From positions 1-27,108 of the forward strand of contig CAAEMG010000103.1 in assembly GCA_900757025.1 (NCBI GenBank): DNA of 27,108 bases, given 5' to 3'. How positions within the stretch are numbered: position 1 is the stretch's first letter; the number at the start of each line of letters is the position of its first letter. The notes below the pieces were generated by a model. That model did not search any database and was not told where the DNA came from. It worked only from the letters and a program-made list of their open reading frames with translations. The position numbers and the translations under genes were made by a program. The DNA is from Clostridia bacterium. GTDB taxonomy: Bacteria; Bacillota; Clostridia; Lachnospirales; Anaerotignaceae. Shown here one piece after another: positions 14,676-21,299 of the stretch.

Positions 14676-15749
14676 ATGAAGAAAAAAGTATTGGCAGTTT
14701 TAATGGTAGCTGCTCTTGCAGTATCTGTTGTAACAGGTTGCGGCGGCTCATCAAGCCCATCAAAAAGCGGTTCAGGTTCAGCTTCAGCATCTGGAAGCAC
14801 TTCAGCAGCAGCTGCAGGCGGAGAATATGCTATGAAGTCAGGTTCAACAACACCTGATACACATCCGTACAACCTTGGTATGAACAGACTTAACGAACTC
14901 CTTCAGGAGAAAACAAACGGTGCTGTTTCTGTTGACCATTTCGGTTCATCACAGCTCGGCGGCGAAAGAGACCTTATCGAAGGTCTTCAGTTAGGTTCAG
15001 TTCAGATGTGCTGTATTTCAACAGCTCCTCTTTCCGGCTTCACAGATTCATTCCTCGTATTCGACCTTCCTTTCATCTTTGAAACAAACGAACAGGCAAG
15101 AGCCGTTATGGACAGTGATGTTGGTACAGAAATTCTTAACTCAGTTGAAGATCAGGGTCTTGTAGGCGTTTGCTGGTTTGAAAACGGCTTCAGAAACGTT
15201 ACAAACAACGTAAGACCTATTAATAAACCGGAAGATCTTAAAGGTCTTAAAATCAGAACAATGGAAAACCAGATGCACATGGCTGCATTCCAGATCATGG
15301 GCGCTGACCCTACACCTATGGCAATGGGCGAAGTTTTCACAGCTCTTCAGCAGGGAACAATCGATGGTGAAGAAAACCCAGTTCCTATCGTAGAATCAAA
15401 CAAACTTGACGAAGTTCAGAAATACAACTCATTAACAGGTCACCTCTTCAGCCCAGCTCCTGTATTCATCAGCAAAGACTACTATGACGGAATGCCTGAA
15501 GAATATCAGAAAGCAGTTATGGAAGCTGGTAAAGAATCTGTTGAATATCAGAGAGAACAGATTGATGAACAGACAGCTTCTGGTATCGAAGTTATGAAAG
15601 AAAGAACAGGCATGGAAACAAACGAAGTTGATAAGTCTCTCTTCAAAGATGCTACAGCTCCTCTTTATGATCAGTACATCAAAGATGAATCTGGTTGTGT
15701 AAACCCTGACATCTACAAGAGAGTTATGGAAGTTGTAGAAGCTAACTAA
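14676..15749 (+). CDS. TRAP transporter solute-binding lipoprotein, DctP family
   Basis: This is the extracytoplasmic receptor of a TRAP-type carboxylate transporter. The 357-residue protein starts with a lipoprotein signal (MKKKVLAVLM..VVTGC, lipid Cys22) and a Ser/Ala/Gly linker to about residue 48. The DctP domain shows NRLNELLQEKTNGAV, GSSQLGGERDLIEGLQLGSV and FDLPFIFETNEQAR. R194 in LKGLKIRTMENQ is the conserved solute-carboxylate arginine. The ribosome site is AAGGGGG. The DctQ and DctM membrane subunits are not adjacent, because a strong terminator follows. Codons such as ATC, TTC, AAC and CAG are favoured far more than in neighbours, suggesting very high expression. The ligand is unknown. 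Confidence 0.95.
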   Translation: MKKKVLAVLMVAALAVSVVTGCGGSSSPSKSGSGSASASGSTSAAAAGGEYAMKSGSTTPDTHPYNLGMNRLNELLQEKTNGAVSVDHFGSSQLGGERDLIEGLQLGSVQMCCISTAPLSGFTDSFLVFDLPFIFETNEQARAVMDSDVGTEILNSVEDQGLVGVCWFENGFRNVTNNVRPINKPEDLKGLKIRTMENQMHMAAFQIMGADPTPMAMGEVFTALQQGTIDGEENPVPIVESNKLDEVQKYNSLTGHLFSPAPVFISKDYYDGMPEEYQKAVMEAGKESVEYQREQIDEQTASGIEVMKERTGMETNEVDKSLFKDATAPLYDQYIKDESGCVNPDIYKRVMEVVEAN

Positions 15750-15808
15750 TTATAAGCTGACAATTTTTAAACTAAATTAAAATCAGATTTACCCGGTCTG
15801 AAAATTAA

Positions 15809-15839
15809 AAGAGCCGCCTTACCCAGCGGCTCTTTTTTT
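15809..15839 (+). terminator. Terminator of the TRAP binding-protein gene
   Basis: GAGCCGC (15811-15817) and GCGGCTC (15826-15832), extended by flanking A/T pairs, form a stem with an eight-base loop followed by a run of seven T. Confidence 0.93.
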
Positions 15840-15893
15840 ATGCTTTAAATATATTAAAATAGGTATATAATTATTATAGGAGGTGTTTTTTTT

Positions 15894-16055
15894 ATGGAAC
15901 GAATAAAAATAGACGAAACCGGAAACAGCTCGCCTGAGGGTATGTATATATTAAAACAGGAAGTAAAAAGATTAAAAATACTTTCAGCTTTTTTTATTGT
16001 TATTTCAATAATAACGGCATTTTTTGATTTATCGCTGAAACGTCATAAAAAATAA
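15894..16055 (+). CDS. Small single-pass membrane protein (53 residues), unknown
   Basis: I do not recognise this small gene. It opens at ATG 15894 behind a perfect AGGAGGTG (15879-15886) with an eight-base spacer. A TATAAT (15866-15871) lies just upstream, without a clear -35. The protein has a polar start (MERIKIDETGNSSPEG), an amphipathic basic helix (KQEVKRLKIL) and one hydrophobic helix at about residues 29-46, then a basic tail KRHKK. The basic tail suggests the C-terminus is cytoplasmic, but basic residues lie on both sides of the helix. Repeat copy 2 begins 11 bases after its stop. Confidence 0.7.
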   Translation: MERIKIDETGNSSPEGMYILKQEVKRLKILSAFFIVISIITAFFDLSLKRHKK

Positions 16056-16066
16056 TTTTAAATTAG

Positions 16067-16481
16067 GATTTGACGAAAAATTTTATTCGACAAAACCACA
16101 CACATTTTGTCATGTTGAGTTTGCGTAATCTTCGTGTTCCGCATAGTCGAAACATCCCATATCTTTGCCGAACCCATGAGAAAACGACTTTTGTCCGGTT
16201 TATGAGATTCTTCGACTTCATTTCACTTCGCTCAGTATGACAAAATTTGAATATTTTTATCAAAGTTTAAGTCAACTATTTTAGGAACAGCGAAAAAAAC
16301 GCCACTGCCGAAGGAAGTTTTCAAAGCAAACTGCCAGAATATACGGCGGTGGCGAAGCAATTCCCAAATGGAATTTATGAACCTGCCCGTAGGAAAATTC
16401 TTTACAAAACAAAATTCCTGAGCAAAAGAATGGCTGCATTGTTTTGGGCGGCGTTCCAAGGTCTTATCAGTTCGTCAAATC
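16067..16481. repeat. MITE-like palindromic repeat, copy 2 (long form)
   Basis: The 415-bp element is bounded by perfect 11-bp terminal inverted repeats, GATTTGACGAA (16067-16077) and TTCGTCAAATC (16471-16481). Its first half holds the palindromic family core TTTTGTCATGTTGAG, with CTTCGCTCAGTATGACAAAA as the inverted partner near 16227-16246. The second half (about 16270-16465) adds GC-richer sequence with GGCGAAGCAATTCCC, similar to GGCGAAGCCGTTCCC in the copy at 23563. Frames seen inside it have no ribosome sites and are not genes. It fills the gap between two converging genes. Confidence 0.82.
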
Positions 16482-16488
16482 ATAATTT

Positions 16489-17682
16489 TCATACTTTTTT
16501 CCACTTTAATGTAATAGGGCTATGCTCTTTTACAGCCTTTATAAGCCTGTCGGAAAAATCATCGCTCATTATGTCCTCTTTATCCAAAATTTCTATTCCG
16601 TACTGTCTTGCCCTGTTATATGTACCTGTTCCCATGCTCGATTTATCTCCAAACGTAACCATTATACTCTTAGAAAACCATCCGCCTATTCTCTTTTTTT
16701 CAATAAGAAGTTCATTTAAGGCAGGTGTATTTGCATCCCTAAGTTTACAGCTTACAAATACGGGCATTGATTCGTCCATAAATATAACGTCTATTTCGTT
16801 TTCCGGCACAAGCACTCCGTCATATGCGTCCCAGTCTATCATTGTTCCCAAACGCACATCTTTAAATATTCCTGCCCTTTTGGCATTTATGTACACATAA
16901 AGCTCAAGCCACACACCATAGCTTATCATATAGCTTTTAATCTGCGCAGAAGCAAAATCAAAAGCCACATATCTGTCTGAAAAATAAAGGTTTTTAATAA
17001 AGCCAAGTCTTTCAAAAGCACCTATAAGCCGTCTGTCCGGCGTAACCTTTCTGCCGTCTTTCTGGCTTATTTCAATCTTTGCATGAAGCATTGTATCGTT
17101 TGGCTCACTGTCTGCCATGGCAGTTTGTATGTATGCACAGGTGTCCCTCCAAAGGCGTATATTGCGGAATATAATTCGGCACATATCAATTATTGCGTCA
17201 TACATATCCTCTTTTGGACCGTCATGGGAATTTCCTATAAAACAAGCTCCCCTTGCATCTATAAAGTCTTCCAATGTAAGCTCATCTGTAGACATATACT
17301 GTCCCATATCGTTTATATTCATAACTTTTTTGGAAAGAATATCCGTATAAACAAGCCTTGCGCCGTTATCAAGCCCTGCTTTATAGCCGGCTATTGTCAT
17401 CAGCTCACTTCCGCCTGTAAAATCCACTATGCACTCATCATTGTCATTTATAATTCTTGATACCGTATCGTATATTTCATCTATTTTTAAAATATCAACA
17501 GGATATTTTTCCAAAACCGCATTTGGCAAATGTCTTTTGAAGCATTTTTCAAGGCTTTTAAACCTGTTCATATCTGTTATTGCATCGTCATATACAAACA
17601 CAATTTTATCAGGTTTAACCGAAATTACACCAAGAGTATTTTTTATTACATCTTTATCATAAAACTCTATCTGTGTAAGCAT
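16489..17682 (-). CDS. CARF-DUF1887 (Card1/Can2-like) nuclease-family protein
   Basis: This 397-residue protein resembles Card1/Can2, nucleases switched on by cyclic oligoadenylates from type III CRISPR systems. The N-terminal CARF-like Rossmann domain begins MLTQIEFYDKD and has the ligand-type motif VDFTGGSELMTI (DFTGG at 87-91). A linker follows. The C-terminal PD-(D/E)XK-like domain has GVWLELYVY (about 256-264) and NEIDVIF..VFVSCKL, with D298 and K313. The usual acidic residue of E-x-K is S311; I recall SCK in Firmicute homologues, so activity is not excluded. ATG 17682 matches the family N-terminus (AAGGA about ten bases upstream); GTG 17691 is possible. It lies 24 bases after ytfJ. No cas gene or CRISPR is in the window. 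Confidence 0.83.
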   Translation of the reverse strand: MLTQIEFYDKDVIKNTLGVISVKPDKIVFVYDDAITDMNRFKSLEKCFKRHLPNAVLEKYPVDILKIDEIYDTVSRIINDNDECIVDFTGGSELMTIAGYKAGLDNGARLVYTDILSKKVMNINDMGQYMSTDELTLEDFIDARGACFIGNSHDGPKEDMYDAIIDMCRIIFRNIRLWRDTCAYIQTAMADSEPNDTMLHAKIEISQKDGRKVTPDRRLIGAFERLGFIKNLYFSDRYVAFDFASAQIKSYMISYGVWLELYVYINAKRAGIFKDVRLGTMIDWDAYDGVLVPENEIDVIFMDESMPVFVSCKLRDANTPALNELLIEKKRIGGWFSKSIMVTFGDKSSMGTGTYNRARQYGIEILDKEDIMSDDFSDRLIKAVKEHSPITLKWKKV

Positions 17683-17706
17683 AACCTTCACTTCCTTCGA
17701 TTATTT

Positions 17707-18108
17707 TCATTCTGCTACGGTTTCTTCTTCAAATTTCACTTCTTCATTTTCTATATCGTTTTTTCTTTTGCCGAATATTGCACCAAAATTAAGCTTATCG
17801 GCAATTCCCGGAGCCATATCTATAAGCCTTGTTACGGCATCTTGATTTTTAATGTTTATAAGCTGAACATTTCCGTTTATAATAGCAATAACTGCGCTTG
17901 GAGTTATTTTTGCCCCAAGCCCTCCGGCTGTTCCTTTATCCTTATTTTCGCTGCCTCCCGCTGCCATGCCCATGCTTACCTCTATAAGCGGCAAAAGCAC
18001 TATATTGCCTATTGTTATAGCTTCACCCACAACTGTTTTTGTGGAAACAAAATTTTCAAGATTGGTACACAAACTTTCTATATTGCTTTTAACGCTGTCA
18101 CTCATCAT
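17707..18108 (-). CDS. ytfJ: YtfJ/GerW-family sporulation protein
   Basis: YtfJ (GerW) is needed for proper spore germination in Bacillus. This 133-residue homologue shows the family core: TVVGEAITIGNIVLLPLIEV, then a glycine-rich GMAAGGSENKDKGTAGGLGA segment and KITPSAVIAIINGNVQLINI. The C-terminus is acidic. ATG 18108 has GAGG five bases upstream, with a second ATG at 18105. The start overlaps the end of the DUF2953 gene by 11 bases, indicating translational coupling. The DUF2953-ytfJ order is, as I recall, common in Clostridia and supports the assignment. Confidence 0.92.
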   Translation of the reverse strand: MMSDSVKSNIESLCTNLENFVSTKTVVGEAITIGNIVLLPLIEVSMGMAAGGSENKDKGTAGGLGAKITPSAVIAIINGNVQLINIKNQDAVTRLIDMAPGIADKLNFGAIFGKRKNDIENEEVKFEEETVAE

Positions 18109-19087
18109 TAACACCTCTGCCTTTCAAATACAACACAATAATTTTTCTTATTGGCTTTGCCAGCGCAAAGCATAAAGCCGAATATAAAATATATCCCACT
18201 GTTATTTTTCCTTTTGCCGTAAATTTTCCTTCGAAAAAAGCCTTTTCAAAATCTGCCTGTATATTTATATTTTCAAAACACGTTCCCTTTAAAATTCCTG
18301 CCAGTGCCAAAACATAGCCTGTTAAAGACGGCTCTCCCGTTCCCACAACGGCTTCAAAGGACGTATATTTCGGAAAAACACTTTTTAAAATTCTTTTTAA
18401 AAATTTCATTACACAGCCGAGTATTTTCTTTTTTTCATTAAAAGGCATTTTTATAAAATATTGTTTATTTATTTTTTCCGGAATTTCATTCTTTTTCTCT
18501 TCTTTTTCGCAAATTCCATCTGACTTTTCTTCATTTTGTACATCAGCTGTTTGCAGGTTTTCTGTTTCTTTTATTTTTACCCTTCTTACAACAGCCTTTG
18601 TATGGCTTTTCTTAAACTCTTCAAAGCTTTCTTCATGCTTTTTTTCAGTTTTTACGGCTGTTTCGTTTTTAAATTCAGTTTTTCGAGGTTCATTTTTTTC
18701 TTTTATATTTTCTGTTTTTTCTCTTGAAAACTGTTTTTCTTCTTCAAAAACAACTTCCTGCGCCTTTATAGGTTTTGGCTCATCTTCCGGCGTTTGATTT
18801 TTTTCTTTTTCTTCTGACTTTTCTTCTTTTTCTTCTTCGCCAAAAAGTTTTTTGCCGAAAATTTTTACCGAAAAATTAAAATCGCTGTTTTCATATTTAC
18901 CTTTAATATTTATAAGCCTTAAAAGCCAGCTTACATTTCCCGAAAACTTTATTTCTCCGTATTTTTCAGCCGAAATATTGTATCTTACCGGAACAAAAAG
19001 CACTAAGGCAATGGCAAAAAGCAACAAAGCCAATATCGCCAATATTATTATGCCTATTATTTTCAGTACAAGCAGAAAAATACCCAT
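18098..19087 (-). CDS. DUF2953 domain-containing membrane protein
   Basis: This 329-residue protein has one strong N-terminal helix (about residues 4-32) ending in LFVPVRYNI, the DUF2953 opening motif. Next come GEIKFSGNVSWLLRLINIKG and a long, low-complexity Lys/Glu-rich region (about residues 80-215) that is probably disordered or coiled. The conserved C-terminal part contains VVGTGEPSLTGYVLALAGIL and GKITVGYILY. Its function is unknown; linkage to ytfJ suggests a spore-related role. It starts directly beside the DUF1461 gene stop and overlaps ytfJ. The Lys/Glu insert is longer than I would expect for the family. Confidence 0.85.
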   Translation of the reverse strand: MGIFLLVLKIIGIIILAILALLLFAIALVLFVPVRYNISAEKYGEIKFSGNVSWLLRLINIKGKYENSDFNFSVKIFGKKLFGEEEKEEKSEEKEKNQTPEDEPKPIKAQEVVFEEEKQFSREKTENIKEKNEPRKTEFKNETAVKTEKKHEESFEEFKKSHTKAVVRRVKIKETENLQTADVQNEEKSDGICEKEEKKNEIPEKINKQYFIKMPFNEKKKILGCVMKFLKRILKSVFPKYTSFEAVVGTGEPSLTGYVLALAGILKGTCFENINIQADFEKAFFEGKFTAKGKITVGYILYSALCFALAKPIRKIIVLYLKGRGVNDE

Positions 19088-19783
19088 TTAATCACCCTGA
19101 GCCTTTTTATCTCTGTAAATTTCTATAGCTGCAAGCACTGCCACTATAAACGCCGCCGAAACAAAATAGAACCCTATTCTTTCGGCAAGATTTATAAAAA
19201 ACTGCTGAGGAACCATGTGTATAAGCTTGCTTGTTTTGCTGTCCAATATCCACATATTATTGTCAAAGAGAATTTTATAGAACTTTACAAAAGCATTTGT
19301 AAAATCACAGGATATATAAATTCCCAAAAATGCCGAAACTGCACCAAAAATAACCGTGCAGGCAACATATGCCCTTGGCAGTGTTTTTCTTATGCTTGCG
19401 TTTAATGCTTTAAGACCCACAAGGCATACTCCGGCAAGCATAATTAAAAATCTTCTCAATTTAATTCCGCCTACATAAAGATTTCTTACATCCTGCATAT
19501 GGATTTTTTCGGTATCATCAAAAAATTCTTTAACCGAGCCGTTATAGTCTATTTTCATATCAAGAGTTGTTCTGTGGCCTGTCATATAATTTAAAAGCAC
19601 ATCTGTAACTCTCATAAGATTATATTCGCTTATGTCTATAAATTCGTATGTTCCGTTTTGGCTGTACTGCTGTCTGTAAAACTGTTTATCGCCTACAGAT
19701 GCCAAGTCAACTGCCGTAAACAAAATTGAACCTATAATGCAAAAAGAACAAATGCCTGCTACAATCCACTTTAATACCTTCAA
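19088..19783 (-). CDS. DUF1461 / TIGR01906-like integral membrane protein
   Basis: This 231-residue protein has four predicted membrane helices: about residues 5-25, 109-127, 138-158 and a last one near 205-222. The first extracytoplasmic loop holds the family-like motif LMRVTDVLLNYMTGHR and FFDDTEKIHMQDVRNLY. Function is unknown. The likely start is TTG 19783, which overlaps the TGA of the upstream gene as TTGA, with AAGGA about nine bases ahead; no closer ATG fits. It sits in a tightly overlapping cluster with DUF2953 and ytfJ. Confidence 0.75.
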   Translation of the reverse strand: MKVLKWIVAGICSFCIIGSILFTAVDLASVGDKQFYRQQYSQNGTYEFIDISEYNLMRVTDVLLNYMTGHRTTLDMKIDYNGSVKEFFDDTEKIHMQDVRNLYVGGIKLRRFLIMLAGVCLVGLKALNASIRKTLPRAYVACTVIFGAVSAFLGIYISCDFTNAFVKFYKILFDNNMWILDSKTSKLIHMVPQQFFINLAERIGFYFVSAAFIVAVLAAIEIYRDKKAQGD

Positions 19784-20094
19784 TCTATCTCTTCCTTTAA
19801 TATGTTTTTACCAATGTCATCGGCTTTCCAGCCTTTCGACAAACTATATTCAACAATTTGTGCAAAAAGAGCATATGCGTCACGTTTCCCCAATGCTGCA
19901 CCGCATACTGTTTTTTCTTTATTTCTCTCATAGCCTTCCAAAAAATGTGTGGAAGATGAAATTTCACATTTTCCGCTTTTATCAATATATATTAAATATA
20001 TATTAAAAACAGGAATGTTTCTTTTAAGGCTGTAAAAAACCGTATTTATATCCCGAATGTTTTCGCTTACAAATACGTTTTCGATAAACCTCAA
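19780..20094 (-). CDS. Unknown 104-residue protein heading the ytfJ cluster
   Basis: I do not recognise this protein. It has 104 residues, no membrane helix and no signal peptide. It begins MRFIENVFVSENIRDIN and has a beta-rich middle (FNIYLIYIDKSGKCEISSS) and a C-terminal helix. Two cysteines (CEISS, VCGAALG) have no clear metal pattern. The start is a TTG at 20094 behind GGGGGTGG. Overlap of its stop with the DUF1461 start supports it as a translated gene of this cluster. Confidence 0.65.
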   Translation of the reverse strand: MRFIENVFVSENIRDINTVFYSLKRNIPVFNIYLIYIDKSGKCEISSSTHFLEGYERNKEKTVCGAALGKRDAYALFAQIVEYSLSKGWKADDIGKNILKEEID

Positions 20095-20184
20095 AAAACC
20101 ACCCCCGAAAATAAAATTATTTATAATATTATTATATCATAAAGTTGATAATATAAAAACTTTTTTAGCAACAGATAAATTAGA

Positions 20185-20258
20185 GTTTGATAAATACTTC
20201 TCTTTATCAAGAGCAACCCACATTTTAGTTTTTTTAAATAAAAGGTATCCGCCAAATC
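20185..20258. repeat. MITE-like palindromic repeat, copy 3 (internally deleted)
   Basis: Only the ends remain. The left end, AAATACTTCTCTTTATCAAG and CCCACATTTTAG, matches copy 1 almost base for base. The right end, GGTATCCGCCAAATC, matches the right ends of the others. The palindromic core is gone. It lies 27 bases from the tRNA-Leu terminator. Confidence 0.75.
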
Positions 20259-20274
20259 AAAATTTACAAGTTGA

Positions 20275-20311
20275 CATAAAAAAATAAAACCCTTGAAAAA
20301 TCAAGGGTTTT
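20275..20311 (-). terminator. Terminator of tRNA-Leu
   Basis: On the minus strand AAAACCCTTGA (20311-20301) pairs perfectly with TCAAGGGTTTT (20296-20286), apart from a small loop, and ATTTTTTTATG follows. It starts four bases after the tRNA. Confidence 0.88.
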
Positions 20312-20315
20312 ACTA

Positions 20316-20398
20316 TGCGGGCAGTGGGACTTGAACCCACACGAGGTTGCCCCCGTCAGATTTTGAGTCTGATGCGTCTGCCATTCCGCCATGCCCGC
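20316..20398 (-). tRNA. tRNA-Leu (anticodon CAA)
   Basis: This is an 83-nt class II tRNA. The acceptor is GCGGGCA/TGCCCGC with discriminator A, and the anticodon stem TCAGA/TCTGA surrounds loop CTCAAAA (anticodon CAA). There is a long variable arm of CGGGGGCAACCTCG and T arm GTGGG/CCCAC with loop TTCAAGT. CCA is not encoded. Promoter and terminator are its own. Confidence 0.95.
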
Positions 20399-20414
20399 AC
20401 ATATTAACTTAATT

Positions 20415-20443
20415 ATTTTAGCATACTTTTTATTTCAATGCAA
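20415..20443 (-). promoter_or_regulatory. Promoter of tRNA-Leu
   Basis: TTGCAT (20443-20438), a 17-base spacer and TAAAAT (20420-20415) lie on the minus strand shortly before the tRNA. Confidence 0.65.
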
Positions 20444-20458
20444 CAAAAAATTTTCAGC

Positions 20459-20486
20459 AAAAAAGCTGCCCTTTTAAGGCAGCTTT
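20459..20486 (-). terminator. Terminator of the rpsU-yqeY operon
   Basis: On the minus strand AAGCTGCC and GGGCAGCTT form a stem with a short A-rich loop (about 20486-20463), followed by TTTTTTG. It lies six bases past the yqeY stop. Confidence 0.88.
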
Positions 20487-20491
20487 AATTT

Positions 20492-20938
20492 TTATTTCTG
20501 AAGCATTTGTTTAACAAAACCGCTTACAATTTTGTTGTCCGCTCTTCCCTTTACCTTTGGGGATATAATAGCCATAACTTTGCCCATATCCTTCATTGTG
20601 GAAGCGCCGCTTTCGGCAACTGCTCCTTCAACAATAGACTTAATTTCGTCTTCTGTCAACTGTTTAGGAAGATAGCCCAACAAAACTTCAATTTCTTTAT
20701 TAAGACCTTCAAGCAAATCTGTTCTTCCGCTTTTTTCAAAGTCGGGTATAGAATCTCGACGTTTCTTCAGTTCCTTTGCGATAACATCAAGTATGCCTTC
20801 GTCGTCAAGCTCAATCTGCTTGTCTTTCTCAATTTGAAGAATGCCAGAACGAACAAGCTGAACCGTATTTTTACGGATTGTGTCTTTTTCCTTCATAGCT
20901 TCCTTCATGTCCTGTAAAAGTTGTTCTTTTAAAGACAT
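20492..20938 (-). CDS. yqeY: GatB/YqeY domain-containing protein
   Basis: YqeY proteins share the C-terminal tRNA-handling domain of the GatB amidotransferase subunit; their role as free-standing proteins is unsettled. The 148-residue protein is the full usual length. It begins MSLKEQLLQDMKEAMKEKD, has KDTIRKNTVQLVRSGILQIE and ends with the GatB-like GRADNKIVSGFVKQML. ATG 20938 is favoured over the TTG two codons upstream. It follows rpsU by 23 bases, a pairing widespread in Firmicutes, and shares the rpsU promoter. Confidence 0.94.
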   Translation of the reverse strand: MSLKEQLLQDMKEAMKEKDTIRKNTVQLVRSGILQIEKDKQIELDDEGILDVIAKELKKRRDSIPDFEKSGRTDLLEGLNKEIEVLLGYLPKQLTEDEIKSIVEGAVAESGASTMKDMGKVMAIISPKVKGRADNKIVSGFVKQMLQK

Positions 20939-20961
20939 TTTCAAATCATCTCTGCTTTCAA

Positions 20962-21138
20962 TTATCTAAACTTACGTTTTCTTGCAGCCTCTGATTTCTT
21001 TTTACGTTTTACGCTAGGCTTATCATAATGTTCTCTTTTACGAACTTCACCCATTATACCATCTCTGGCACAGTTTCTCTTGAAACGACGAAGAGCGCTA
21101 TCTAAGGATTCATTTTCTTTTACCTTTACCTCTGACAT
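20962..21138 (-). CDS. rpsU: 30S ribosomal protein S21
   Basis: S21 is a small basic ribosomal protein of the 30S subunit. This 58-residue protein contains ENESLDSALRRFKRNCARDG, then VRKREHYDKPSVKRKKKSEA and the arginine/lysine-rich ending AARKRKFR, all typical. The ribosome site GGAGGGAGGG precedes the ATG by about six bases. A strong promoter lies about 85 bases upstream, and yqeY follows in the same transcript. Confidence 0.97.
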   Translation of the reverse strand: MSEVKVKENESLDSALRRFKRNCARDGIMGEVRKREHYDKPSVKRKKKSEAARKRKFR

Positions 21139-21222
21139 GAATTTCCCTCCCTCCGATTAATGAGTTTACTGTGTTGAGAGTAGAATTATTATACATAATC
21201 ATCTTTCGCCACATACTATAAG

Positions 21223-21251
21223 ATTATACACAAAAATTAATTGCACGTCAA
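21223..21251 (-). promoter_or_regulatory. Promoter of rpsU-yqeY
   Basis: TTGACG (21251-21246), a 17-base spacer and a perfect TATAAT (21228-21223) lie on the minus strand. A second TATAAT, at about 21195-21190, lacks a good -35. Confidence 0.82.
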
Positions 21252-21299
21252 CAGTAAAACTTTTTTATTTTGCACAATTATTTTTGTTTAAATGCAGCA

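Noticed and set aside
14676..15749. Horizontal transfer of the TRAP receptor gene because of its different codon use
   Set aside because: The bias is toward codons typical of highly expressed genes, and promoter and ribosome site are strong; expression level explains it more simply.
16232..16459. 75-codon frame inside repeat copy 2 (minus)
   Set aside because: Lies wholly in a mobile repeat, has no ribosome site and no domain I recognise.
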